This document shows positions 46,440 through 56,700 of a DNA stretch of 64,000 nt, piece after piece. The notes beneath the pieces are model-generated. The model was not told where the DNA came from and ran no database searches. It saw only the letters and a program-made list of their open reading frames with translations. The stretch is from Isoperla grammatica. Its lineage: Eukaryota; Arthropoda; Insecta; Plecoptera; Perlodidae. Both the position numbers and the translations under genes were made by a program. Position 1 is the stretch's first letter. Every line of letters starts with the position of its first letter. The stretch covers positions 5,714,018 through 5,778,017 of the forward strand of contig OX246743.1 in assembly GCA_945910005.1 (NCBI GenBank), written 5' to 3'.

Positions 46440-46610
46440 ACATTATATGTATAAACATAGGCTAGGCCTAGGGCAAGATCAAGCTAGCTAGGCTAGTAGG
46501 AGAGGCCTAGGCCTAGACCTTAGGCATTGGGTTTGAAATATAGGCCAAACCCAATGCCTAGGCCTAGGTCCTACGGGCCCTAGACCCTAGGCCTAGGCCT
46601 AGCAACGGCA
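46440..46610. repeat. (TAGGCC)n-rich segment
   Basis: Dense TAGGCCTAGGCC words, plus an inverted GGCATTGGGTTTG/CAAACCCAATGCC pair around a short loop at about 46520-46560. A further run of such arrays is at 47465-47770. Confidence 0.75.
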
Positions 46611-47136
46611 CCCGGTTAGTGACAAAGCCATGGTGACAAAGTCTTGCAACCACAATTACCTAATTAATATCACTAAATAGCCTTCCACTTCCTAGGCCGA
46701 CGCATACAATGAAAGTTTAAAGCGATAAGTTTGATTGATGGCAATCAAATATTTTTTATTTATTTATTTATTTACATCAACGCACCGCCACCTCCGCACT
46801 CTCATACGATTCATCCACCGTCGCTGAGGACCCAAGATGTTTGTTTTTTTTCTGTCCGGCAGGTGTTACACCCAGCGCGTTTGTTGTCCCGTGCAGTTTG
46901 CACTGGTGCAGCTTTGCAGCACCTTGTTACCGAGATGGTGTAGGCCTAGCAGTGCAGTCTGGCAACCGTCGCTGCTGAGTGTTTTTTTGTCTATAGGGCA
47001 GTGCAAAGCTAGTTCGCCCGGAATTGCCACCAGAGTTCGCATGATCGGGGTTTGGTATCGCCGCACCTGTCAATCTGTCATAACCAAGGTTAAATTGTTG
47101 TTTTGGTTGCACGTACAATTAGTTTCGTCCGATATA

Positions 47137-47334
47137 ATGGGATACAACTGCTATGTGCCGCAATGTAAGTCGAAGTGGAATGCTGGTGGCTCAAACATTA
47201 TGTTTCATAGATTCCCCAAGTCTAAAACCCTTTCGAAAGAATGGTTAGTTAAAATACGTTCTGGAAAGACACCAACACCACACTCCAAAGTGTGCAGCTT
47301 GCACTTCAAAGAAGACGCAATGCGACTTCGATGG
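47137..47334 (+). CDS. THAP-domain first exon of the ISL2EU-like transposase
   Basis: 66 codons from ATG 47137 to a strong donor GATGG|GTAAGT at 47335. The C2CH zinc module is complete: CYVPQC near the N terminus, FHRFPK, the invariant W in KEWLVKI, then the C-x2-H of VCSLHF. THAP domains bind specific DNA and sit at the N terminus of P-type and ISL2EU transposases. The exon ends in phase 0. A larger upstream frame is open, but it runs through the terminal inverted repeat and is unlikely to be translated. Confidence 0.8.
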
Positions 47335-48254
47335 GTAAGTAAATGCATCAGCTATTTCCTTATTTATGTATACATTTATTCGCATTATCATCCTTTACTG
47401 TATGCTTAGGTCTGGTTACAGCCTGTACTTTTATAAGCATATTAAGTTGGTTTACCCCTACTCTAGGCTAAGCCTAGGGCCCCAGGCCTAGGCCTAGTGT
47501 TTTTGCATTGGCTTTGTCAGCCCAATTCATGTTGCTTATGGGCTGTTATGGGTAACTATTGATGAAGTGTGTATAACGTATAGGCCATAATCAATTTATC
47601 GACTAAAATTAAATATAAACCAGCTATCTGTGAGTGTCTATCACATAGGCCCTTGGTCTAGGCCTATGAGCCTATAGGCCTAGCCCTAGAGGGCTACATA
47701 TCAACTTATATGTAGGCGTAAGGTTTATTACACTGAAGTAGGCCTAGGCATAGGCCTACATGTCCCCCCCCCCCCCAATACATCACCCATTATAATAATT
47801 TACAATTACAAATCTCTCACATTAGCCTACATCATAGCCAGCAGTCAGAACATAATATACAAACTGGGTTACGGACATAAGCATGAATAAAAACACAAAA
47901 TAATATGTTGAAAGGTGACAAAACAAGTTCAAAGTAGATAGAAGCATACTAGGCCTAGGCCCTAAACTAAATCAATTGGGGAGGAGTACAAGAAAACTAA
48001 CACTGCAAAGCCACTCAGTAGGCCCTAGGCCTAGAGGTTAAAATAAAATGATACACAATACCTGTGTCCTGTATGAATAGTTGTAGTTTTGTAGGCCTAG
48101 GCCTATGACTGTTATGATTGTTAATTTGTGTTGCATAATCCACATGCCATTGAGTAGCCTACCTAGAACCAATTTTTTGTAACACCTTGTGTTTAGCTAC
48201 ATTATTGATACCAGCGTTTGCAAGAAATGTGTCTAATGTGTTATTTTTCTGCAG

Positions 48255-48856
48255 GGCAATGGAAAATCCTGAAGAAGTGTGCCATTCCAAGTCAGAACCT
48301 GCCAAAACGTTCTCTTGACAAGTCTCCCAGTAAAGTTGGTAGACGTCTTCTTAAGACGAGACAAGCTCCATCTAGGCCTACATCTACCCAGCAAACGAAT
48401 GAGCTTGAGGTGAGGCCGTTACTAGCCGAGGATGTGAATGGTGATGGCGAGGGAGTGCCGGGTTCAGCCGTTAAAGAGGAACTGCCGGGGCCAGCCGTTG
48501 GAGAGGAAATCCCGTGTGTCACTGTCACCAATGAAAATAAAACCACCGTCTCAAGTTTCACTCAAACACACATCATGTTTAAAGACGACCAATTTATTTC
48601 TTTCGAACGTGTCACAAATGATGAAGTAAAGTATTTTTCAGGTTTTGATTCCGATAGATTTGAGTTCCTTCTAAATTTTATAACTACCGGTCGAGACAAT
48701 ATAAATCTTCCCATTTCTTCATGCTCATTACAAGATCAGCTACTCATTACACTTTGTAAATATCGCCACAACATGCATTTCAAAATGTTGGAATTTTTGT
48801 TTCGTATCACACCTAAAATTGTAACAAAAATATTTTTTACTATTATTATTATTTAA
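48255..48856 (+). pseudogene. Second, truncated exon of the THAP transposase (HTH_Tnp_4-like)
   Basis: After a good acceptor (TTTTTCTGCAG at 48244-48254) a frame encodes a basic/acidic linker, then FDSDRFEFLLNFI...SLQDQLLITLCKYRHNMHFKMLEFLFRIT. This resembles the helix-turn-helix that precedes DDE_Tnp_4 domains (DQLLLTLMKLR...LAFRF). It breaks in an ATT repeat (TIIII) and stops at 48856, before any DDE residues. The open frame needs a one-base carry from the previous exon, whereas the THAP exon ends in phase 0, so an exon is missing or an indel occurred. Sequence to about 48955 may hold frameshifted remnants. Confidence 0.6.
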
Positions 48857-48956
48857 AAGTAGCCTCCACAGGGAAATCGACCACCGTTGAAACTCGAACG
48901 ACTTCCGCGTCAACAAGTTTTCGGTCCAACTTTTTGGACTTCCATACATGGAGCCT

Positions 48957-50246
48957 GAAACAATTGTAATATAGTTTAATTTAAACTACTGTAATATACC
49001 AGTAGGTCCTATAGTACAAACAAAAACTTTATTTCATAAGTGTGTAGCATTGATGTCAAAATGCAGATTGTGTTAGTTGTAAGCTTAAACTGATTGTATT
49101 TAGAGTAAAAAGTAAAAATTATACATTTTGCTGTGGGTATAGGTACAAGTTATTAACACAAATACAAGGATAAACTACGTCCTGCTGCACCATGTCAGAT
49201 TTTTGACTGACTTACAGAATTCTAGTGTGTTAATTAATTATGTTGGTTGGCCTACACAGGCAGCACAGAATGCCATAGACTTGATTGTTCCTTTAATTAT
49301 TAAATTACAATTTTGATTTTCAAATGGTGAGATGGTATGGTCACAAATAAAATGTACATAATGTAAATAAAAAGTGTTCTAAATCGTGAGTGTTTTTGTT
49401 TATTTTACTGTAAGGAATGTAAGCTATTTGGCCGTAAAGTTGGATAGGAGGCCAAGATATAATAAATTAATATATTTGTTTATTATATTATAAATCCAAT
49501 TGCATTTGGAATGATCTAAATTCTGTTGTTGGGATAAATAATAATAAAATAAATAATACATTAGGCCTATTCAAGTTTCTACGTCAAATCCCATGTAGGC
49601 TTGGGCCTACTACACCACATTTATTTTGACAGTTGTGGCGATTTAGAGATTCATGAATGGGCTTAAAATGTAGTTTGTTCATTAAGGCCCGGTATGATAA
49701 AATATTAGCCTACTGATTCACCATGGCATCAACCAATGGCAAGCCTGGTAAACATGGTGTAAACAAGTAACCGTACAGTAACTTGTTTACACCATGTAGC
49801 TTCCACATTTTGCCCCCCAAGAAGTCATCATAGGCTTATGCAAGCCAATTATAAATAACTTATTTTATCATAACACATTATATAACTGATTAAATAAATA
49901 TGATTGGAATTAATAAATGAAAAGTACGAGAGGCTAGGCCTAGCCTACACATCACAAAGGCCCTGGTATACCCAGGTTTGCAGAGCACCATCTGATTTCC
50001 TCGTTGAAGAGAAAGGTACGAACGAACTTATTGAAGCCTACTGAGTAACAAGGATATACATTAAAACGAAAATCAGACGTTCTAAAAACATGACCGAAGT
50101 GAATAATGCTCACTTTTTGATGCATGAACACGCTGGAATGCATCTAGGCTAGGCAGGCATAAGCTGGTCCAAGAAGCTGCAGGTCTACCGTCTACGCCTA
50201 CCTTTTAAAGATACGATTATTTAAAAGGTATTTGAAATGTTCTTAC
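48957..50246. other. Interior of the ISL2EU-like element without recognisable genes
   Basis: Here the rest of the minus-strand SAP gene would be expected, but no YqaJ or SWIM motif could be read. There is a hairpin at about 49752-49796 (GGTGTAAACAAGTAAC inverted across a short loop) and another at about 50203-50230 (ACCTTTTAAA...TTTAAAAGGT). Confidence 0.4.
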
Positions 50247-50353
50247 CTTTCAATCAGATCTGCCTTATTTCCACTTGTTTTTGCACCAAGGTCTTTCAAT
50301 TTCTCCTTTAATTCAGCTACACTTATACTTGTACTATCGCGTCTTTGTGACAT
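50247..50353 (-). CDS. SAP-domain first exon (partial gene)
   Basis: From ATG 50353 the frame reads MSQRRDSTSISVAEL, then KEKLKDLGAKTSGNKADLIER, ending at a strong donor GAAAG|GTAAGA (50246). The pattern of leucines, glycine and LIER is the SAP helix-extension-helix DNA-binding motif. It is 35 codons and a two-base carry, too short for ordinary ORF listings. It lies just inside the right inverted terminal region of the ISL2EU-like element, so it probably begins that element's second protein. The following exons were not found. A host SAP gene is the alternative. Confidence 0.65.
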
Positions 50354-51662
50354 GTTTGCTGTTTCTCCCAACACGTGACAGCAAAATGTCAAACTTGCCG
50401 CGACCATGATACCAAACCCCGACGGTGCTGCAGTCTGGTGGCAAAACGGTTGGCCAGCGCCCTATCTTTAGTGTAATCTGCATGACTTGCACTATTGCGT
50501 ATTTCCGGCCTGTACCATAAAAAGCTGCACCGCAAGAAAGTGCAGGACAAACAAACAAACCTAAAGAGGTCGTGTCGTGTCAAGCAAATACCTTAGTAAC
50601 CAGCTGCGCTAGAATACAGGACAATCGCGGTGTTTAGCATGTAAGAAGGCGGCGAACGGCGAAAGTAGCGCATTCTGTCGGAGCGGTTCGATGGCTGCGC
50701 GACGAATATGAATTTACTATGGCGCTTCCCATAAGAGTCAGCGAAGTAGCATATGGTTTGATTACGTTTGACCTTTGCGTCCACGAGCTCGGCATTTACG
50801 TTTTAATTTGGAACATTACAACAAACATTCTCATTGATCCACTACTTAAGAAGACCGAGATAAATATAGGTTAACTAGAAACCACAACAAACTATGTGTA
50901 TTGCATGAAAGCATAATTTATACGTTCTGTAGGCGGAATGATCATCGACTCATTATTTATTGCTGGTATGTGGGTGGACCAAGCCATTGGTGAAATGGGG
51001 AGGGGGGAGGTTTTGATGAATTGTCAATACAGGCTTCAAAATGTATCTACTTGAATTAACCCTATATTATTATGAAGGCCACATGCCTCTCAACCACATG
51101 CTTATCAATAGCATCAGCTTCACTCATAATTGCACCTTTCTTAATATTCTGTACACAATCTTAACCCACGTAATTTCGCACAATTTCCCTCTTCCACAAA
51201 ACACAAAAGACACAATGAAGGATATGAAAGGTGCATAATAATATGAATGAAAGAAAGTCTGTTACGTAAACATTTAGTAGGAAGTATGTATTTAGCAGAG
51301 TAAAACATGTTTCATATAAAAGTGATATAGGTTACAGCCTAATTAATAACACAAAGTATACATATAATAATAACATATAATATGATACTGTATAACAGTG
51401 GTTCCCAACCTTTTTTGACTCAAGGCACCCCAAGCCTACATTCAATAGACACATGGCAACCCCCCCCCCCCCCCTCTTCCCCTTATCACTTTTGTTATCA
51501 CTAATTTTGAAAATATATAAGAATATGGTAATAAATCAACATTTTTTAAATTTTTTAAAATGATTTAATTACTGTATAACTACTTACAGTAGGATATACA
51601 TACATGCAGTAACAGAAGTACATAAGAACAGTAACGCCCGTGAGTACCGGGTCTCCAAACGT

Positions 51663-52295
51663 CTACAAATGCAGTAATTTGTGTGCTTTTGTATTTTTTT
51701 TCCCTAATACAAGACGTTTCAAATTGTTGTTCTGAGCTTTTATAAAACCATTTAGTAATACATTTAGGCATTTGTCAATAAAAACATACAAGCAGTCAGT
51801 ACACAAACCGGGTATGTTGGGAGTGGAGATCATTTCCTTCAGTGCTTTCTTTGCCCCAAACAAACTGGTTTCAATAAGTTTAGTCAAATTCTCTTCTTTT
51901 ACTTGCACTATGTTGTTAACAAACTTAGTTGTTTCCTCACTTGGATAAAGCATCTTACTAGTTGAATCATACTTCTTTAACAAAATGTGAACATGTTCCA
52001 TGTTGTAAGTGTCCTCCAGTGAGGACACTGCATTCCTACATGACGTATGAGGAAGCTTGGAACATACCCATCCAGTTATGTAAGAAATTGCATTTTTTTC
52101 TGCCATAGAATAGTCTGGTAATTCAGAAAGTTCACATATTGCATCAAAATTATCATTATTGCGTTCGGGTATTACATCTAAGTTGAAAGTACCAGTGCTA
52201 CTTCTCAGACTTGAATGTGTTAAAAGAAACTTGTCCATATCCATCTGACAATTTCCGTTATCAGATGGCATTAACAGTTCATTGGCTATTGTTGC
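51663..52295 (-). pseudogene. P-element/THAP9-type transposase, C-terminal exon fragment
   Basis: About 210 residues. Opens after a possible acceptor (AATCAG at about 52298) with LRATIANELLMPS-like sequence, then AISYITGWVCSKLPH, corresponding to the YIAGYVxxKL block of P transposases. Next come MLYPSEETTKFVNNI (compare LFFPS...IV) and LCTDCLYVFIDKCLNV. These are the conserved C-terminal blocks of P/THAP9 transposases. No upstream exons with the catalytic aspartates were found in the 52300-53500 interval, so the gene is truncated. The family call rests on motif recollection, not alignment. Confidence 0.55.
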
Positions 52296-52439
52296 CCTGA
52301 TTACAAATTACACAAATATCCAGAGTCGATCAATCATGTCAGAGACGGTACGTGCCGGGTACGTCCGGGTACGTTCAATATGCTGTCAATAGCCTTAAAA
52401 TTTCATAAAAGTAGTCGAAAAAAATTTAAAAAAACTGCA

Positions 52440-53300
52440 ACATGCTTTTTTAAGACATTGAAAAATTCTCATGGACAAATACCGGCAAAAATACGAGACG
52501 AATGAAATCTGTTAAAGCACCATAACTCGGACACCCGTAAAGTCTTATTTTTTAAAGTAACGTTTTCAAATAGATAAATGTTCATTTATTAATTATTTGT
52601 TATATGACGTATTTATAACACTTTTAATATACAAAAAGAAAACTTTTGTATGCGTGTTGTCTTAAAGCCGTGAAAAATGAGTTGCGCGAACGTCTGTCAT
52701 TCAGTGTAAAGGTGACTTTTTGAAAATGTGTTTTCGTGGCCCTGTACAATAGAGTGTTCAGTATCGGGACAAGGAAAAAAAACCCATTTCGAAAGTACCA
52801 ACTTGACGCAAAAAAATCAAAACTGAAACCGTGTAGAGAAAATGGAAAAGTGTCCATAACTAAGCATCCGGGACGAAATTCAAAAAATTGACCAACCATA
52901 ATCCAGATTAAACTTTGTCCTTAAAAATGAAAAAGTTGAGAAATTTCGAAAATCAAAAATGTGGGAGAAAAGTGTCCCCGCTCCTTTTAAAAAACGCACG
53001 CGACCAAATGTACACGATCCGTGTGCCAAACGTTCCAGGCCGATTCAAAAAATTTCCAAATCCTAGTTACCCAGATAGTAACCGACGGTAACAATACAAA
53101 AACGAATGGTACATCTTGTTTGGTTCGACAGGCAGGGCCGTTTAATGTGACGCGTTAAAAACGTACCAAAATCGTCAAATCCAAAATTCGAAAATCTTTC
53201 GTCTTTGGGTGCCCGTAACTTTTAAACGGGACCATACAAATTCAAAAAAGACATACCAAAAGATGCGCCATTCAATTGACTTTCGAGCACCAGTATTCGA
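52440..53300. repeat. Degenerate ~340-bp-period repeats inside the P-like element
   Basis: Three stations with related sequence: CCATAACTCGGACACCCG (about 52520), CCATAACTAAGCATCCGG (about 52854) and CCCGTAACTTTTAAACGG (about 53210). The latter two are followed by AAATTCAAAAAA and GAC/ACC words. Spacing about 334 and 356 bp. Non-coding. Confidence 0.45.
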
Positions 53301-53645
53301 AAAATTCAAAAAAAACATTTGAATTTTTTACAATTTTTCCCGCAAAACCGGAGCGTCGAAGTCGCACGCAATTCAACATAAAACACGTCGGGAGGGGGTG
53401 AAGGGTGGGACTTATAAACTCAAAAAATATACCAACGTGTAGCCAAAGGCCTGGCGCCGAAAACTGTAGCAACACATTGTCGAAAAAGTCACGTGCGGGG
53501 GGCCAGCAAATTAATTTACTACTGCTTTGAATCTAAGCAATCAATTTCGATCGAACCGCTCCGGTAGTGGCGCTAGTGTCGGCTTTTCGCCACTATTTCA
53601 CGGCAGTGTCCAGTATTCTAGCGCAGCTAGTTAGTAAGGTATTTG

Positions 53646-53756
53646 TGTCAAGCCACAGTGTGCCATTTTGTTTCTTGTTTATCGAGCGAAGCAAGCAAAA
53701 GTGAAGAGCTGAAAATTGAAATTACCAATTTATATTTAGTGTTTGTGATCCTCTTG
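53646..53756 (+). promoter_or_regulatory. ENOX 5' untranslated region / proximal promoter remnant
   Basis: Only 111 bp separate the end of the P-like element from the ENOX ATG. The segment looks like a 5' UTR. If transcription starts upstream, it starts inside the P-like terminus. No TATA box seen. Confidence 0.4.
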
Positions 53757-56700
53757 ATGGATTACAACTATCCGGGATCTGGAAATCCTCCCTTACCACC
53801 CGGACCTCTAAGTAAGTAAATTGTAGGTAGTAAGGTAGGCCTAGGGCCTACCCTAGGGCTAGGCCTAGGCCTAGGCTAGGCCAAGGGAAGTGAAGCCTAA
53901 ATGCAACAATAGCCTACCACTAGGCCAGGCCTAGCCTAGGGGGGTGGGGGGGGGGGGTCTGGTGCTTTGTAGGCCTAGGCCTAGTTCTATTTTATTAGCA
54001 TTTCACTATTTTATACTAGGCCCAAGATGACCTTACATCCTAGGCCTAGGCCTAGGCCTAGGTATGCTTTCGTGACAAGCGAGGCACTCATTGTCATAGG
54101 CCTAGGCCTACCTAGCCAACCAGCGAACTGCCCAAAACACCCATACAAATAGGCCTAGATTAGGCCTAGTGTTGGGACAACTATACATAAGACATGCCTT
54201 ACGCCTAGCCTAGGCTAGCCTAGGCCTAGATTAGGCTAGTGGAAGTTAACAATGTATCAGCTGCTAAAACAACACAAAAGGCCGCCACGGCGGACGGGCA
54301 ATGAGCAGTAGCCTAGGCCTATACGTCCGGCAGTTTTCTACGTGGTCCACCACCGTGGCGGACGGGCAACTAGGCCCTAGTTGTAGGCTATAGGCACTAC
54401 GTAGGCCTACGCCAGGTGGCGGACGGCCAACGAACAGTTGGCTATTCGTTCGCCAGTACACGTACGTAACAAGGCCCTAGATAATGGTTGTAATTTTGAT
54501 AGCTATCATAGAATGGTTAGGCTACAATGATGTGTTATGTTTTATGACTTTCACGGAAAACAATTTAAAAGTTAACAACAAACTTTTAAATGCTATTATT
54601 AGGGCCTATGGTTTATAACTTATGTGGTTATTGTATGATTTAACAATATCACGTTTTAGATCTAGCCTGTAGGCATATGTATTAGGCTTACATAGCCTAC
54701 ATAATTGCCATGCATAACATAATTTAATTTACTACCTACTTTTAGCCTGAATGCACCCAGTTAATGTGATATTTAGCCCCCGCAATTCTTCATAATGTCC
54801 ATTTTCATTTGTGGGTACCTAACAAGCTCATTTGGAAACGTATAGGCCTAAATACTCTGTTTTGGTACTATAGACTATAAAATGTGTGATTTTATATTTT
54901 CAACTCACAAAATGAGCCGAAAACGCGGACAAACTCACGGTTTCAAGACTTGGGGTCCAGGCGGACATGTAGGCCCTGGCCTACTGTTCTTTGGCGTCTG
55001 CCACGTAGAACACGCTGCCAGTTTCTTGGCCGTCCGTCTTTATGGACGTATAGACACTCGGCATTCAAAAACATGTAGGCCTAGGCCTACTTGCTAAAGA
55101 TGCATTTTACTTTTTGTTGTGCAGATCCTCCACCGCCCCCTCCTCCGCCCCAAATGCCTATGGGTATGAACCAAATGATGCAACAAGGACCAATGATGGG
55201 CGGTCCGATGAACATGATGTCTCAAAACTTCCACAACATGCCGATGCAGATGATGCAAGGCAACCACCACCAGGCGATGCACATGCTCGGCAACCCGGGG
55301 ATGAACGACGCCCCGTTGGAGTTCAACACCAACAAGAACAAACCCCCGATGCCGATGGTCGGCGACGAGCGTAGCAACGGTCGCCACGACGAGGAGAACG
55401 GGGGCGCGGACCCCGACGGGAGGCGCGACCGGGGCCGGGGCAGGGGGGGACCGGCGAGACCGGGACCGGGACCGAGACCGCGAGCGTCGGGACCGGGACC
55501 AGGACCGGGGGAGAGACAACCGGGACCGTCGGGACGACCGGGAGGACGCGATGGTGGGGCCGCAGATGCCGCAGCACAACGTCCTCGGCAACGTCCAGCA
55601 ACAGATGCAGCCCAACATGAACAACTCGCCCAACGCGATGGGCTCTGCCGTCAACAACATGTGGGGGGGGATGATGGGCCCCATGGGGTATCCCATGATG
55701 GGCATGAATCTGATGGGCGGCGGGGTCAACATGATGGGCGACCCCAACATGATGGGCATGGGTCAGATGGGCCAGTACGGAATGATGCCCGGCATGAATA
55801 TGATGCCGGACGGCAGCATGGGTCCCATGATGGGACCGGACGGTTCCGTGATGCCGGTCGATCCGGCCATGCAGAGCATGATGCTCGGCGCCGTGGTCAA
55901 GGAGAAGATTGTCTGCAAGTCGTGCATTCTGTTCCCGCCCAAACCCAACACTCCTCAGCCGACCACCCGTGAGAGACCGCCCGGATGCAGGACCGTGTTT
56001 GTAGGCGGACTTCCCGAGACCACGACGGGTGAGTGTTGCATTGCATTTTGGGGGGGGGAATGACCCTCATTCATCACAGCTCTCAAGTATCAACAAAACT
56101 GGAGAGTTTTCAATTTTTTTGCAGCAGTAAAGGAGCACAAGGGATCATTTATGAAGTTTTTTTTTCCTATGCAGAGAGCATGGCTTCCTCAGCCATTCTT
56201 CTTCCTCGCTATCCAATATAAAATGGCTTCTTCTTCTGACCTGCCTATATCATTGGGCCTGTCAATGTCACTCTGAAGTGTGGCACACCTAAAAAGGTGT
56301 GCTCTGTCTTGGGTTCAAAATTACATAGTAAGTTTGCAGATGGCCGGTTCAGTCGTACTGTAAAACAGTTCAAATGGTGTCTGAAGAACATTTTGTCCAG
56401 TTGCAAGGCAGAATTGGGACTACTATTAATCAAAATTTTAAACAGATTATTTTGGGGGGGGGGGGGGGGGGTAACCGTTTAAACGCGATAAATTTTTGGG
56501 TTTAAACCTTTCGGAAAATTGCTGGGTTTTCCCATCCCTAGTCGACTGCATTGCCATTCATTTGTGTGTTCCAGAGGAAATCATCGACGAGATATTCTCG
56601 CGTTGCGGCGAAATGTCCACCGTGAGGTTGAGCAAGAAGAATTTCTGTCACATTCGATTCGTCTACGAGAATTCGGTTGAAGCTGCCATTTACCTGTCAG

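Larger units (their letters stand above)
46840..50575. mobile_element. Two-gene DNA transposon, ISL2EU/IS4EU-like (degenerate)
   Basis: The left ~220 bp (46865-47060) and the right ~170 bp (50400-50570) are inverted relatives. In order from the ends inward both contain TTTGTTTGTCC/TTTGTTGTCCC, GTGCAGCTTT, a CCACCAGA block and CGGGGTTTGGTATC. Between them lie a THAP-domain transposase on the plus strand and a SAP-domain protein starting on the minus strand, convergent. A THAP/DDE-4 transposase paired with a second (YqaJ-nuclease) gene is the known ISL2EU architecture; the SAP exon would start the second gene. The DDE core and the nuclease were not found, so this copy is presumably inactive. 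Exact termini are uncertain. Confidence 0.6.
50585..53645. mobile_element. P-like DNA transposon (3061 bp), non-autonomous
   Basis: Inverted termini CAAATACCTTAGTAACC... and CAAATACCTTACTAACT... continue for roughly 120 bp with gaps (shared AGCTGCGCTAGAATAC and, deeper, GGAGCGGTTCGAT). Flanked by the direct repeat TGTCAAG at 50578-50584 and 53646-53652, 7 bp as read; P elements make 8-bp duplications and the adjoining C makes the border ambiguous. Contains on the minus strand the C-terminal part of a P/THAP9-type transposase, but no N-terminal THAP or catalytic region. An unrelated hAT-Charlie-like end, CAGTGGTTCCCAACCTT, occurs at 51394. Confidence 0.75.

Noticed and set aside
46837..47136. 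100-codon N-terminal extension before the THAP domain
   Set aside because: It runs through the transposon's terminal inverted repeat; THAP domains normally sit at the extreme N terminus, so the ATG at 47137 is chosen.
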